A stretch of 64,000 nt of DNA from Saccharothrix violaceirubra. GTDB lineage: Bacteria; Actinomycetota; Actinomycetes; Mycobacteriales; Pseudonocardiaceae. Positions within the stretch are counted from its first letter, which is position 1. Every line of letters starts with the position of its first letter. The position numbers and the translations under genes are program-made. The stretch covers positions 5,642,001-5,706,000 of the forward strand of contig NZ_JACHJS010000001.1 of NCBI RefSeq assembly GCF_014203755.1, written 5' to 3'. Below the pieces are notes generated by a model. The model was given only the letters and a program-made list of their open reading frames with translations, did not search any database and was not told the DNA's origin. This document shows, in pieces, positions 44,004 to 54,226 of this stretch.

Positions 44004-45457
44004 TCGTCCTCTTCGAAGTCCTCGTCCGCGTAAGAACCCGGAATCCTCCGGGACTTCTTGGCCGCCAAGCGCTCCGCGGCGCCCACGCGGTTCATGGGCT
44101 CCAGGCGGGCATCGGTACCGCGTCCACTCATGGTCATCGCGATACCGGCGGGGGTGGTCGGCTCCCAGTCGAACACCAGGTCGCCGATGGTGACCTGGGC
44201 ACCGGGTACCGCGCCCTTCTTGACCAGTACGTCCTCGACGCCCAGCCGGGCGAGGCGGTCGGCGAGGTAGCCCACGGCCTCGTCGTTGGTGAAGTCGGTC
44301 TGGCGGATCCAGCGCAGCGGGCGTTCGCCGTGCACGAGGAAACCGCCCGGCGTCTCCGGGTCCTCGACCACCGTGAACCCGGCGTCGTCGACGGCGGTCG
44401 GCCGCAGCACGATCCGGGTCGCCTCCTGCTTGGGCCGGGACGCGCGGTACTCCTCCACCACGCGTGCCAAGGCGAACGTCAGCTCGCGCAGGCCCTCACG
44501 GCTCGCGGTCGACACCTCGAACACCGGCAGGCCGCGGGCCTCGACATCCGCGCGGACCAGCTCGGCCAGCTCGCGCGCCTCGGGCAGGTCGATCTTGTTG
44601 AGCACGACCACGCGCGGGCGCTCGGCCAGGTCGCCGGCCAACGACGGGGTGTACTCGGCCAGCTCGGTCTCCAGCGCGTCGATGTCCGACAGCGGGTCGC
44701 GGCCGGGCTCGTACGTGGCGCAGTCGACGACGTGCACGAGCACCGCGCAGCGCTCGATGTGGCGCAGGAAGTCCAGACCGAGGCCCTTGCCCTCCGAGGC
44801 GCCGGGAATCAGGCCGGGCACGTCGGCCATCGTGAAGATCGTCTCGCCCGCCGTGATGACGCCCAGGTTCGGCACGAGCGTGGTGAACGGGTAGTCGGCG
44901 ATCTTCGGCTTGGCCGCGGACAGCACCGAGATCAGCGACGACTTGCCTGCCGAGGGGAAGCCCAACAGGCCGACGTCCGCGACGGACTTCAGCTCCAGCA
45001 CCAGGTTGTGCGCCTCGCCGGGCTCGCCCAGCAGCGCGAAACCGGGCGCCTTGCGGGCCTTGGACGCGAGCGAGGCGTTGCCCAGCCCGCCCCGGCCGCC
45101 CTGGGCCGCGACCAGCCGCGTGCCCTCGCCGGTCAGGTCGGCGACGAGGTCACCCGACTCGGTGAGCACGACCGTGCCGTCCGGCACGCGCAGTTCGAGG
45201 TCCGCGCCGTTCGCGCCGTCGCGGTTGCCGCCCTGGCCGCCCTTGCCGTTGCCGGCCGTGGCGTTGGGGCGGAAGTGGAAGTCCAGCAGGGTGTGCACCT
45301 GCGAGTCGACGACCAGGACGACGTCGCCGCCGCGACCGCCGTTCCCGCCGTCCGGCCCGCCGAGGGGCTTGAACTTCTCGCGGTGCACCGAGGCGACGCC
45401 GTTCCCGCCGTCGCCCGCGGCGACGTGGATGACCACCCGGTCGACGAAGCGGGACAC
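44000..45457 (-). CDS. obg: GTPase Obg/CgtA
   Basis: 485 residues, GTG start. Essential GTPase in 50S assembly and stress response. N-terminal glycine-rich Obg fold ([19 protein letters not shown]), G domain with [22 protein letters not shown] and NKIDL, then a C-terminal OCT domain and an acidic tail (EDFEEDE). Follows rpmA after a terminator-like hairpin, so part of its expression may be reduced relative to the ribosomal genes. Confidence 0.96.
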   Translation of the reverse strand: MSRFVDRVVIHVAAGDGGNGVASVHREKFKPLGGPDGGNGGRGGDVVLVVDSQVHTLLDFHFRPNATAGNGKGGQGGNRDGANGADLELRVPDGTVVLTESGDLVADLTGEGTRLVAAQGGRGGLGNASLASKARKAPGFALLGEPGEAHNLVLELKSVADVGLLGFPSAGKSSLISVLSAAKPKIADYPFTTLVPNLGVITAGETIFTMADVPGLIPGASEGKGLGLDFLRHIERCAVLVHVVDCATYEPGRDPLSDIDALETELAEYTPSLAGDLAERPRVVVLNKIDLPEARELAELVRADVEARGLPVFEVSTASREGLRELTFALARVVEEYRASRPKQEATRIVLRPTAVDDAGFTVVEDPETPGGFLVHGERPLRWIRQTDFTNDEAVGYLADRLARLGVEDVLVKKGAVPGAQVTIGDLVFDWEPTTPAGIAMTMSGRGTDARLEPMNRVGAAERLAAKKSRRIPGSYADEDFEEDE

Positions 45458-45479
45458 GGGGAATTCCTTTCACAAAGAA

Positions 45480-45516
45480 CGAGGGGCGGGTGCCGGAAAC
45501 CCGGTCCCGCCCCTCG
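45480..45516 (-). terminator. Hairpin between rpmA and obg
   Basis: Arms 45480-45490 (cgaggggcggg) and 45506-45516 pair perfectly over 11 bp, with an inner ccgg/ccgg pairing in the loop. On the minus strand it is followed by ttctttgtg. It probably terminates most ribosomal-protein transcripts while letting some read into obg. Confidence 0.7.
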
Positions 45517-45544
45517 TCGGAAGTCGTGCGGCCTGATCAGGCGA

Positions 45545-45808
45545 TCAGGCAGCGGCCTCGACCGGAACGATGTTCACGGTCTTGCGCCCACGCTTGCTGC
45601 CGAACTCCACCGCACCGGCGGCGAGGGCGAACAGCGTGTCGTCCTTGCCGCGGCCGACGTTGACGCCGGGGTGGAACTTGGTGCCGCGCTGGCGGATCAG
45701 GATCTCGCCGGCCTTGACGACCTGACCGCCGAACCGCTTGACCCCGAGGTACTGGGGGTTGGAGTCACGGCCGTTCCGGGAACTGGAAGCACCCTTTTTG
45801 TGTGCCAT
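45545..45808 (-). CDS. rpmA: 50S ribosomal protein L27
   Basis: 87 residues. [17 protein letters not shown] is the canonical start, with no cleavable Firmicutes-type extension, followed by [20 protein letters not shown]. The N-terminal tail reaches the peptidyl-transferase centre. It lies 14 bp after rplU in the same operon. Confidence 0.97.
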   Translation of the reverse strand: MAHKKGASSSRNGRDSNPQYLGVKRFGGQVVKAGEILIRQRGTKFHPGVNVGRGKDDTLFALAAGAVEFGSKRGRKTVNIVPVEAAA

Positions 45809-45822
45809 GGCTGGTCAGATCC

Positions 45823-46137
45823 TCACTTACCGGTGATGCCGGTGACCTCGACGCGGGTCAGCTTCTGGCGGTGACCCTGGCGCTTGTGGTAGCCGGTCTT
45901 GTTCTTGAACTTGTGGATGCGGATCTTGGGACCCTTGGTCTGCTCGACGACCTTGCCGGTCACCGTGATCTTCGCAAGGGCGTCGACAGCGGACGTGACG
46001 TCCTCGCCGTCCACGACGAGGAGGGGCGCCGCGAAGGTGATCTCGGTGTCCGGCTCGCCTTCGAGCTTCTCGACCTCGATGACGTCGCCGACAGCCACCT
46101 TGTACTGCTTGCCGCCGGTCTTGACGATCGCGTACAT
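45823..46137 (-). CDS. rplU: 50S ribosomal protein L21
   Basis: 104 residues: [40 protein letters not shown] and [12 protein letters not shown], all standard L21 segments. caggaga upstream of ATG 46137 is the ribosome site. First gene of the rplU-rpmA-obg-proB block. The 205-bp gap to rne holds no other gene that I can support. Confidence 0.97.
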   Translation of the reverse strand: MYAIVKTGGKQYKVAVGDVIEVEKLEGEPDTEITFAAPLLVVDGEDVTSAVDALAKITVTGKVVEQTKGPKIRIHKFKNKTGYHKRQGHRQKLTRVEVTGITGK

Positions 46138-46342
46138 CGGGACGGAAGTCTCCTGCTACTCGACGGGAACGGACCGCGCGCGCCACGTCGCCACGAGAAG
46201 TTCGGGCGGAGGGGGCTTCGCGCGAGGCTGGGACCACCGGGACGGCGGACCGGTCATCAGGTTACGTGGCGGTGGACAGCGGGGTCAAACCGGGGTCCCC
46301 CTCGGGGCGGCGCCGCCGGAACGGCGCCGCACCCGGGTGGGA

Positions 46343-49102
46343 TCAGCCTTCGGTGACCGCGTTGACCGGCGGGCCGGCGGGCCGCGAGGCGGCACGACGG
46401 CGGGTCCGCGTGCGGGACGTCGTGCCGTTGCGGGACTCGGCCGCGTCCGCCGGACCGACCTGGGTCGGCGGCGCGATCGACACGTGCGGTGCCTCGGGCT
46501 CGACGACCGGCGCCGACGCGGCGGGCTCGGCGACCCGCTCGACGACGACGGGCTCGGCGGGAGCGGCCGGCTCCGGCGCCGACGACTCGCGCCGGCTCAC
46601 CGCACCGGCCTCGCGCCGGGCCACGCGACGGCGCTGCCGACGCGGCCGACCGTCGTCGGGCGCCTCGTCCACGGAAGAGTCGCCGATCACGGCCGCGCCC
46701 GACACCGGACCACTCTCGACGGACGCGCCGCCGTCCGGCGCCGTGACGGTCGGACCGACCACGGGTGCGGTCTCGACCGGCTCGTCCTCCACGATCGCGG
46801 GCAGGTCGACCGGCGCCTCGGCGGGCGGCGCGGCGTTGTCGCCGCCCTTGCCACGCCGGGACTTGCGCCCGCCACCCTGCTGCTGCTGCTGCGGCGGCTG
46901 TTGCTGCTGCTGTTGTTGACCGGACTGGCCCGAACCACCGTGCGCGTGGCCGGCCACCGGCTCGGTCGACACCACCAGGCCACGCCCGCGGCAGTGCTCG
47001 CACGTGCTGCTGAACGCCTCCAGCAACCCGGTGCCGACCCGCTTGCGGGTCATCTGCACCAGGCCGAGCGAGGTCACCTCGGCGACCTGGTGGCGCGTGC
47101 GGTCCCGGCCGAGGCACTCGGTCAGGCGACGCAGCACCAGGTCCCGGTTGGACTCCAGCACCATGTCGATGAAGTCGATCACGATGATGCCGCCGACGTC
47201 GCGCAGCCGGAGCTGGCGGACGATCTCCTCCGCGGCCTCCAGGTTGTTGCGCGTCACCGTCTCTTCGAGGTTTCCGCCCGAACCGGTGAACTTGCCGGTG
47301 TTCACGTCGATCACGGTCATCGCCTCGGTGCGGTCGACGACCAGGTAGCCGCCCGAGGGCAGCCACACCTTGCGGTCCAATGCCTTGAGGAGCTGCTCGT
47401 CGATGCGGTGCTCGGCGAACACCTCCGTGTTGCCCACGTGGCGACGCAGCCGGTCCTGGAGGTCGGGCGCGACGTGGCGCACGTACGCCTCGATCACGTC
47501 CCACGCCTCCGAGCCCTGCACGATCAGCGCGGAGAAGTCCTCGGTGAACAGGTCGCGGACGACCTTCACCAGCAGGTCGGGCTCTTCGTACAGCAGCTGC
47601 GGAGCCTGGGCGCGCGGCACGTCGGCCTTCTCCTTGATGACCTGCCACTGCGCCTGGAGGCGGGTGACGTCGCGGCCGAGCTCCTCCTCCGCGATGCCCT
47701 CGGAGGCGGTGCGGATGATCACGCCCGCGTCCTCGGGCACCACGCGCTTGAGGATGTCCTTGAGGCGCTTGCGCTCGGTGTCGGGCAGCTTGCGGCTGAT
47801 GCCGGTCGCGCCGCCGCCGGGCACGTACACCAGGAAGCGGCCGGGCAGGCTGATCTGCGTGGTCAGCCGGGCGCCCTTGTGGCCGACCGGGTCCTTGGTG
47901 ACCTGCACGAGCACGCTGTCGCCGGTGGACAGGGCCTGCTCGATCTTGCGGGCCTTGCCCTCGAGGCCCGCGGCGTCCCAGTCGACCTCGCCCGCGTAGA
48001 GCACGGCGTTGCGACCGCGGCCGATGTCGATGAAGGCGGCCTCCATCGACGGCAGCACGTTCTGCACGCGGCCCAGGTAGACGTTGCCGACCAGCGAGCC
48101 GGTGCCCGACGAGGTCACGAAGTGCTCGACGAGGACGCCGTCCTCCAGCACGCCGATCTGCGTGCGGTCGCCGCGCTCGCGCACGACCATGGTGCGCTCG
48201 ACGGCCTCGCGTCGGGCCAGGAACTCGGCCTCGGACAGCACCGGCGCACGACGGCGCCCGGCCTCGCGACCGTCCCGGCGGCGCTGGCGCTTGGCCTCCA
48301 GCCGGGTCGAGCCGCGCACGCTGCGGACCTCGTTCTGGGCGGCCTCGGAGTCGGCCTTGTCGTCCCGTGCGTCGCGCACGTGGACGACCGTGTTCGGCGG
48401 GTCGTCCTCGTTCGGCGTCGCCTCGTCCTCGGCAACGCCCCGGCGACGACGACGGCGCCGACGGCGCCGGTTGCCGCCGCCTTCGCCTTCCTCGTCGGCG
48501 GCCTCGTCCTCGACCGTCTCCTCGCCGACGGCCTCGGCCGCCTCGTCGGTCGACTCGTCGACGTCGGCCTCGTCGCCCATGCCCTTGCCGCGACCACGAC
48601 CACGACGGCCACGACGGCGACGACGACGGCCTTCGCCCTCGTCACCGGCGTCCTCGTCGGCGTGCGCCTCGTCGCCGACCGGTTCGGCCGCGGGCTCCTC
48701 GTCGACGTCGGCCGTCGTCGCGGCGGGCGCGACCACGGGCACGGGCGTCGGCGGCAGGAACACCGCGGACGGCGGCGCGAACAACGGGGTGAGCGCGGCC
48801 ACCTCGCGGGGCGGCAGCGCCGGTTCCTCGGTGGTCTCGTCGACCTCGCCGGTGACGATGTCGTCCCAGTCCAGCAGGCTTTCCGCGACCTTCAGGGCGA
48901 GGTCACGCGTCACGCTGGACTGCGCGCTGCGCACCGTCTCGCCGAGATCGGCGAGCGCGGCGACCACGTCCTTGCTGCTCGCGCCGAGCAGCTTCGCCAG
49001 GGCGTGCACCCTGAGCTTGGCCGGCAGATCCGCCAACTGCGGGTGTGCGGATGTGACGTTACCCCCGCCGGCGCCGCCGGCAGGCCTGTCCGTGTTCGAC
49101 AT
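46343..49102 (-). CDS. rne: Ribonuclease E/G
   Basis: 919 residues from ATG 49102, supported by GGAGGAG upstream. The actinobacterial layout has a long N-terminal region alternating acidic and Arg-rich basic blocks (about 1-330). An S1 domain follows (LVGNVYLGRVQNVLPSMEAA). The catalytic core holds VIDVNTGKFTG and GGIIVIDFIDM, which carry the metal-binding aspartates. Zinc-link cysteines are in CEHCRGRG, and a low-complexity tail closes the protein. The tail has a polyglutamine tract (QQQQQQQPPQQQQQ) after the zinc link. It processes rRNA and degrades mRNA. Confidence 0.95.
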   Translation of the reverse strand: MSNTDRPAGGAGGGNVTSAHPQLADLPAKLRVHALAKLLGASSKDVVAALADLGETVRSAQSSVTRDLALKVAESLLDWDDIVTGEVDETTEEPALPPREVAALTPLFAPPSAVFLPPTPVPVVAPAATTADVDEEPAAEPVGDEAHADEDAGDEGEGRRRRRRGRRGRGRGKGMGDEADVDESTDEAAEAVGEETVEDEAADEEGEGGGNRRRRRRRRRRGVAEDEATPNEDDPPNTVVHVRDARDDKADSEAAQNEVRSVRGSTRLEAKRQRRRDGREAGRRRAPVLSEAEFLARREAVERTMVVRERGDRTQIGVLEDGVLVEHFVTSSGTGSLVGNVYLGRVQNVLPSMEAAFIDIGRGRNAVLYAGEVDWDAAGLEGKARKIEQALSTGDSVLVQVTKDPVGHKGARLTTQISLPGRFLVYVPGGGATGISRKLPDTERKRLKDILKRVVPEDAGVIIRTASEGIAEEELGRDVTRLQAQWQVIKEKADVPRAQAPQLLYEEPDLLVKVVRDLFTEDFSALIVQGSEAWDVIEAYVRHVAPDLQDRLRRHVGNTEVFAEHRIDEQLLKALDRKVWLPSGGYLVVDRTEAMTVIDVNTGKFTGSGGNLEETVTRNNLEAAEEIVRQLRLRDVGGIIVIDFIDMVLESNRDLVLRRLTECLGRDRTRHQVAEVTSLGLVQMTRKRVGTGLLEAFSSTCEHCRGRGLVVSTEPVAGHAHGGSGQSGQQQQQQQPPQQQQQGGGRKSRRGKGGDNAAPPAEAPVDLPAIVEDEPVETAPVVGPTVTAPDGGASVESGPVSGAAVIGDSSVDEAPDDGRPRRQRRRVARREAGAVSRRESSAPEPAAPAEPVVVERVAEPAASAPVVEPEAPHVSIAPPTQVGPADAAESRNGTTSRTRTRRRAASRPAGPPVNAVTEG

Positions 49103-49291
49103 GCAGCTCCTCCACCCCCGGGCGCGTCGATCGACGCGGCCGCGCAGGGGCCTCTTCTCTTTTGTCCACTCACCGCCGCGGCCGGCGGCGGGAATCCTTG
49201 CCTTCACGCCGAGCGCATGCCGCCAGGGCACGCGGTACGGCAGGTCTACTTCTCCCGCGACGACGCCGTCAGCGGTGCTCCGACAGCCGGG

Positions 49292-50089
49292 TCAGTCCTC
49301 CGTCACCCTGTCCGGGGAGAGCGGATCGACCAGGTTGCCATCGTCCTCGAGCCGGCCCTGCGCCATCCGGGTCGCCTTCGCGGGGACCGGCGGAACCAGG
49401 TCGGCGACGACCCGGAGCGCGCTCAGCACGTCGTCGGGTCGCACGGTAGGCGTTGTCTGCCGTACGACCGTCATGAGTATCCCACACGGTTGTGACAATC
49501 CAGGCGCATCGTGTCCGGCATCGCTCGAATGCCCGTCGACCTGGGCCGACACCAGGGCCGGCCGCACGTCGAGCAGGCGTTTGCCGTCCTTGGTGAGCCG
49601 TTCGACCTCGACCGACGTCGCGGACAGCAACGCGGCCACCGCGAACTCCAGCCGATCGGGTGACACGCCGGGCAGTTCGATCCGCCAGCGACTGGCGTCG
49701 ATCCGCTCCGGGAGGTTGCCACCACCCGACTGGACGATCTCCAGGATGTCCAGGCCCGGCGGCAGGGCCGCGTCGAGGGCCGCACGCAGCGCCTCGGGCT
49801 CGACCTCCTCTACGACCTGCACCTCCACGTACTCGGCCTCGCTCGCCACACCGGTCGGTGCGGCATTCGCCCATGACACCTTCGGGTGGGGGTTGAAGCC
49901 CTGCGAGTAGGCCATGGGCACGCCCGCGCGGCGCAGTGCGCGTTCGAAGGTCCGGGCGATGTCGCGGTGCGACGTGAACCGCAACCGGCCGCGTTTCGCG
50001 TAGCGCACCCGAAGCCTCTGCACCGGTGCGGCCGACGGGTTGGGCTGGTGCTGGCGGTTCAGTGCTGCTCCCTCGGGGTATTCGGGCAC
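49292..50089 (-). CDS. TIGR03936/DUF2344 family protein
   Basis: 265 residues if it starts at GTG 50089. QRLRVRYAKRGRLRFTSHRD and MAYSQGFNPHPKVSWANA are the conserved core of this radical-SAM-associated family. The family is often adjacent or fused to the large radical SAM protein present downstream at 51777-53741. The first 25 residues are not conserved-looking. A CTG at 50064 with gggag upstream is a possible alternative start. Function unknown; suspected RNA modification partner. It lies upstream of rne in the same direction. Confidence 0.85.
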   Translation of the reverse strand: MPEYPEGAALNRQHQPNPSAAPVQRLRVRYAKRGRLRFTSHRDIARTFERALRRAGVPMAYSQGFNPHPKVSWANAAPTGVASEAEYVEVQVVEEVEPEALRAALDAALPPGLDILEIVQSGGGNLPERIDASRWRIELPGVSPDRLEFAVAALLSATSVEVERLTKDGKRLLDVRPALVSAQVDGHSSDAGHDAPGLSQPCGILMTVVRQTTPTVRPDDVLSALRVVADLVPPVPAKATRMAQGRLEDDGNLVDPLSPDRVTED

Positions 50090-50272
50090 GCCCGCCGGGA
50101 TGGGCGTCCCGACGGTCCACGGTCCTGCTCCACGAGGACGGTACCTTGGTCGTGTCAAGCGCGGTTGAGCTTGTCTGGTTCGTCGGGCGTGGCTACCGTC
50201 CGGCACCAGTGGCCCGATCGACGGCGTGCCGACGCGCGGGCTCCCCGCCAGCCCAGCACCTGGAGGTCCCCC

Positions 50273-51763
50273 GTGCCTCTGCTCCGCCGCGCCCGAGCGG
50301 CAGCGGTCGGCGTGGCGTTGCTCGCGACCGGGTTCGCCCCCGGTTCGGCCTCGGCGAGCATCGCGGTGCCGACGTACGCCGCGGCGGACCCCGACGAGGT
50401 CGGCGCGTCCCACTGCATCCAGCCCGGACCGACCCTGCGCTACCTGGTGGTGTTCGACGAGGGCACGAGCAGCCCGCTGGCGGACGCCCTGGTCACGGGC
50501 GCGTGCGGCACGATCGCGACCTACCACCCGCAGATCTCGGTGGCCGTCGTGACCTCGGCCGACCCGGGGTTCGGCACGAAGATGGGGCCGGAGCGGGCCT
50601 ACAGCGCGCAGGCCGACGGCAGGTCCCGGCGGACGCCCGCGAAGAAGCGCGAGGACGAACCGGTGGGCAGCCGGACGGCGGACGGCACACTGGACCGGAC
50701 GGCCGAGCAGTGGGACATGGAGTTGATCCACGCCGCCGAGGCGCACGCCGTCAGCACGGGCAGCCGTGACGTCGTGGTGGGCGTGCTCGACTCGGGCGTG
50801 GACCCCACGCACCCCGACCTGGTCGACGCGCTGGACCCCGAACTGTCGGCGGGCTGCACGACCGGCGTGGCCGACCCCGCCGAGGCCGCCTGGTCGCCGA
50901 CCACGTCGGTGCACGGCACGCACGTCGCGGGCACGATCGCGGCGGCCGACGACGGCCGGGGCACCACGGGCGTCGCGCCGGGCGTGCGGATCGCGTCGGT
51001 GAAGGTCGTCGACGACGACGGGTTCATCTACCCCGAATACGCGGTGTGCGGGTTCATGTGGGCGGCGACGCACGGCATGACCGTGACCAACAACAGCTAC
51101 TACATCGACCCGTGGGTGTTCACCTGCCAGAACCAGGACGGGCAGAAGCTGGTCTACGAGGCCGTGCGCCGGGCCGTGGACTACGCGGCGGCGCGGGGCG
51201 TGCTGACCGTGGCGGCGGCGGGCAACGCGGCCGTCGACCTGACCAAGCCGGGCCGGGACGCGCAGAGCCCGACGAACGCCGCGCCCGAGGACGTCAAGCC
51301 GCGGCCCGTGGACAACACGTGCCTGGTGCTGCCCGCGCAGTTGCGCAACGTGGTCGCGGTCTCGTCCGTGGGCGCCAATCGGGTGAAGGCCGGGTACAGC
51401 TCGTATGGGCTGGGCGCGGTGGACGTCACGGCGCCGGGCGGTGACCGGCGGCAGGTGCCGGCGGACGGCGGGCAGGGCTGCGTGCTGTCGACCGTGCCGA
51501 ACGGCTACGACTACTCCTGCGGCACGTCGATGGCAGTGCCGCACGCGTCCGGCGTGGCCGCGCTGATCGCCTCGCAGCACCCGTCGGCGGGCGCGGGCGA
51601 ACTCGGACGGATGCTCAACGCGGGCGCGCAGACTGTGCCGTGCCCGGCGGACTACGACCTCAACGGCACCGGCGTGCAGGACGCGTACTGCACCGGGTAC
51701 TCCGAGTACAACGGCTTCTACGGGCACGGGATGGTGGACGCGGAGGCGGCCGTCACGCGGTGA
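50273..51763 (+). CDS. Secreted subtilisin-family serine protease (S8)
   Basis: 496 residues from GTG 50273 (tggaggt upstream). Signal peptide about 1-29 (ending GSASAS), a propeptide with a basic stretch RSRRTPAKKRE (118-127), then the catalytic domain. The triad is Asp173 (GVLDSGVDPTHPD), His214 (HGTHVAG) and Ser419 (CGTSMAVPHASG). Several cysteines suggest disulfides. Exported and self-processing. It sits on the opposite strand between two genes that are usually neighbours (DUF2344 and radical SAM), so it is probably a later insertion. Confidence 0.92.
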   Translation: MPLLRRARAAAVGVALLATGFAPGSASASIAVPTYAAADPDEVGASHCIQPGPTLRYLVVFDEGTSSPLADALVTGACGTIATYHPQISVAVVTSADPGFGTKMGPERAYSAQADGRSRRTPAKKREDEPVGSRTADGTLDRTAEQWDMELIHAAEAHAVSTGSRDVVVGVLDSGVDPTHPDLVDALDPELSAGCTTGVADPAEAAWSPTTSVHGTHVAGTIAAADDGRGTTGVAPGVRIASVKVVDDDGFIYPEYAVCGFMWAATHGMTVTNNSYYIDPWVFTCQNQDGQKLVYEAVRRAVDYAAARGVLTVAAAGNAAVDLTKPGRDAQSPTNAAPEDVKPRPVDNTCLVLPAQLRNVVAVSSVGANRVKAGYSSYGLGAVDVTAPGGDRRQVPADGGQGCVLSTVPNGYDYSCGTSMAVPHASGVAALIASQHPSAGAGELGRMLNAGAQTVPCPADYDLNGTGVQDAYCTGYSEYNGFYGHGMVDAEAAVTR

Positions 51764-51776
51764 CGGCCGCCTGGGG

Positions 51777-53741
51777 TCACCCCTTGGTCAACGCCGGGTT
51801 GCGGACCGGCGAACCCTTGCCGACGGGCGAGATCGGCAGCAGCGTCCGGCCGGTCGGCCCGACCTCGATGTCGGTGCCCATGGCCGGGCACACGCCGCAG
51901 TCGAAGCACGGCGTCCAGCGGCAGTCGTCCTGCTCGCGCTCGTCGAGGGCGTCCTGCCAGTCGGCCCAGAGCCACTCCTTGTCCAGGCCCGAGTCGAGGT
52001 GGTCCCAGGGCAGGACCTCGAGTTCCTCGCGCTCGCGCGTGGTGAACCAGTCGAGGTCGACGCCCAGCGGCCCGAGTTCGGCCGCGGCGGCCTCGACCCA
52101 GCGCTCGTAGGAGAAGTGCTCGGACCAGCCGTCGAACCGGCCGCCCTCGCGCCACACCCGTTCGATCACCAGGCCGATGCGCCGGTCGCCCCGGGACAGC
52201 AGTCCTTCGATCAGCGAGGGCTTGCCGTCGTGGTAGCGCATGCCGATGTTGCGGCCAAGCGAGCGGTCGGCGTTGACGGCCTCGCGCAGCTTGCGCAGTC
52301 GCGAGTCGACGGTGTCCGGGTCGCACTGGCCGGCCCACTGGAACGGGGTGTGCGGCTTGGGCACGAACCCGCCGATGGAGATCGTGCAGCGGATGTCCTT
52401 GCGCCCGCTGACCTCACGGCCCTTGCGGATGACGTTCTTGGCCATCTCCGCGATCTGGAGGACGTCCTCGTCGGTCTCGGTGGGCAGACCGCACATGAAG
52501 TACAGCTTCACCTGCCGCCAGCCCGCCTGGAACGCGGCGCCGACCGTCCTGATGAGGTCCTCTTCGGACACCATCTTGTTGATGACGCGGCGGATGCGCT
52601 CGCTGCCGCCCTCGGGCGCGAACGTCAGGCCGGAGCGGCGGCCGTTGCGCGACAGCTCGTTGGCCAGGTCGATGTTGAACGCGTCCACACGGGTCGACGG
52701 CAGCGACAGGCTGGTGTTCGTGCCCTCGTAGCGGTCGGCCAAGCCCTTGGTGATCTCGGCGATCTCGGAGTGGTCGGCGCTGGACAGCGACAGCAGGCCG
52801 ACCTCCTCGAAGCCGGTCGCCTCCAGACCGCGCTGGACCATCGCGCCGATGCCCTCGATCGAGCGTTCGCGCACCGGACGGGTGATCATGCCCGCCTGGC
52901 AGAACCGGCAGCCGCGCGTGCAGCCCCGGAAGATCTCCACGCTCATCCGCTCGTGCACGCTCTCCGCGAGGGGCACCAGGGGCTGCTTGGGGTACGGCCA
53001 CGCGTCGAGGTCCATCGTGGTGCGCTTGAACACCCGGTACGGCACGCGCTCGCGGTTGGGCACCACGCGCTGGATGCGCCCGTCCGGCAGGTATTCGACA
53101 TCGTAGAACCGGGGCACGTAGACGCCGCCGGTCTCGGCGAGTCGGGTCAGGATCTCGTCGCGCCCGCCCGGCCGGCCCTCGGCCTTCCACGCCCGCACCA
53201 GGTCGGTGATCTCCAGGACCGCCTCCTCGCCGTCGCCGAGCACGGCGGCGTCGACGAACGGGGAGATCGGTTCCGGGTTGAACGCGGCGTGACCACCGGC
53301 GACCACGATCGGATGGTCTTCGGTGCGGTCGGCGGCGTGGATCGGGACGCCCGCGAGGTCAAGGGCGTTGAGCAGGTTGGTGTAGCCCAGTTCCGTGGAG
53401 AAGCTGACGCCGAGCAGGTCGAACGCGCCGACCGGCCGGTGGCCGTCGACGGTGAACTGCGGCACGCCGTGCTCGCGCATCAGCGCTTCCAGGTCCGGCC
53501 ACACCGCGTAGGTGCGTTCGGCCAGCACGTCGGGCTGCTCGTTCAGGACCTCGTAGAGGATCATGACGCCCTGGTTGGGCAGGCCGACCTCGTAGGCGTC
53601 GGGGTACATCAACGCCCACCGCACGGCCGCGCCGTCCCAGTCCTTGACGGTCGCGTTCAACTCCCCGCCGACGTACTGCACCGGCTTGGCGACCTTCGGC
53701 AGAAGGGGTTCCAGCGCGGGGAAGACGGACTCAGCACTCAC
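51777..53741 (-). CDS. Radical SAM protein, TIGR03960 family
   Basis: 654 residues from GTG 53741. An N-terminal B12-binding-like region (PNQGVMILYEVLNE, GVSFSTELGYTN) precedes a radical-SAM core with RGCTRGCRFCQAGM. A C-terminal cysteine cluster TPCFDCGVCPAMG may bind a second metal centre. Substrate unknown. The family co-occurs with DUF2344 and rne, suggesting tRNA or rRNA modification (inference). Confidence 0.9.
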   Translation of the reverse strand: MSAESVFPALEPLLPKVAKPVQYVGGELNATVKDWDGAAVRWALMYPDAYEVGLPNQGVMILYEVLNEQPDVLAERTYAVWPDLEALMREHGVPQFTVDGHRPVGAFDLLGVSFSTELGYTNLLNALDLAGVPIHAADRTEDHPIVVAGGHAAFNPEPISPFVDAAVLGDGEEAVLEITDLVRAWKAEGRPGGRDEILTRLAETGGVYVPRFYDVEYLPDGRIQRVVPNRERVPYRVFKRTTMDLDAWPYPKQPLVPLAESVHERMSVEIFRGCTRGCRFCQAGMITRPVRERSIEGIGAMVQRGLEATGFEEVGLLSLSSADHSEIAEITKGLADRYEGTNTSLSLPSTRVDAFNIDLANELSRNGRRSGLTFAPEGGSERIRRVINKMVSEEDLIRTVGAAFQAGWRQVKLYFMCGLPTETDEDVLQIAEMAKNVIRKGREVSGRKDIRCTISIGGFVPKPHTPFQWAGQCDPDTVDSRLRKLREAVNADRSLGRNIGMRYHDGKPSLIEGLLSRGDRRIGLVIERVWREGGRFDGWSEHFSYERWVEAAAAELGPLGVDLDWFTTREREELEVLPWDHLDSGLDKEWLWADWQDALDEREQDDCRWTPCFDCGVCPAMGTDIEVGPTGRTLLPISPVGKGSPVRNPALTKG

Positions 53742-53773
53742 GCTTTCCAGCGTAACGGCAGGGCCCGAGGACC

Positions 53774-54184
53774 TCAGAACAGCGGTCCGGTCACCGTCAG
53801 GCCCAGGTCGGCGCCCACGCCGGCGTAGACGCCGAAGAACATCAGCGCGCCGCCCGCGAGCGAGAGGTCCTTGTTGAACGCGATCATCTCCTGCTGTTTG
53901 GCCTGGGGATCGGTCTGCTTCCAGAAGTCGTGCATGAGGAACGCGGTCGGCAGCAGGAAGACCACCAGCAGCAACGCGCCGAGGTCGGCCCACACGCCGA
54001 GCAGCAGCATCAGCGCGGCCACGATCATGAGCACGCCGCTGCCCGCCGTGGCGAGCTTCGGCTGCGGCACGCCCTTCGACGCCGCATACCCGGCCATCGC
54101 CTCGGTCTGGGTGAGGTGCCCGATCGCCGAGCCGAAGAAGAGGAACACGAAGAGGATTCGACCGATCAACACGAGGACGTCCAC
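53774..54184 (-). CDS. DoxX family membrane protein
   Basis: 136 residues, GTG start. Four membrane helices; LIGRILFVFLFFGSAIGHL at the start and FLMHDFWK in the third segment are DoxX features. Proteins of this family are linked to oxidative-stress or thiosulfate-related membrane complexes, but the role is not established. Follows the ABC-2 export genes in the same direction at 42 bp. Confidence 0.85.
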   Translation of the reverse strand: MDVLVLIGRILFVFLFFGSAIGHLTQTEAMAGYAASKGVPQPKLATAGSGVLMIVAALMLLLGVWADLGALLLVVFLLPTAFLMHDFWKQTDPQAKQQEMIAFNKDLSLAGGALMFFGVYAGVGADLGLTVTGPLF

Positions 54185-54226
54185 GATGACCTCCCGGAGT
54201 GGTGGTCGGACCAGTGTCGACCCGCT

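Noticed and set aside
45899..49495. Long plus-strand frame antisense to rne
   Set aside because: It arises from the GC-biased third positions of rne; the translation is repetitive and has no domain.
49886..50272. N-terminal extension of the subtilisin frame upstream of GTG 50273
   Set aside because: The extension lacks a signal peptide and overlaps the DUF2344 gene; GTG 50273 has a ribosome site and starts a good signal peptide.
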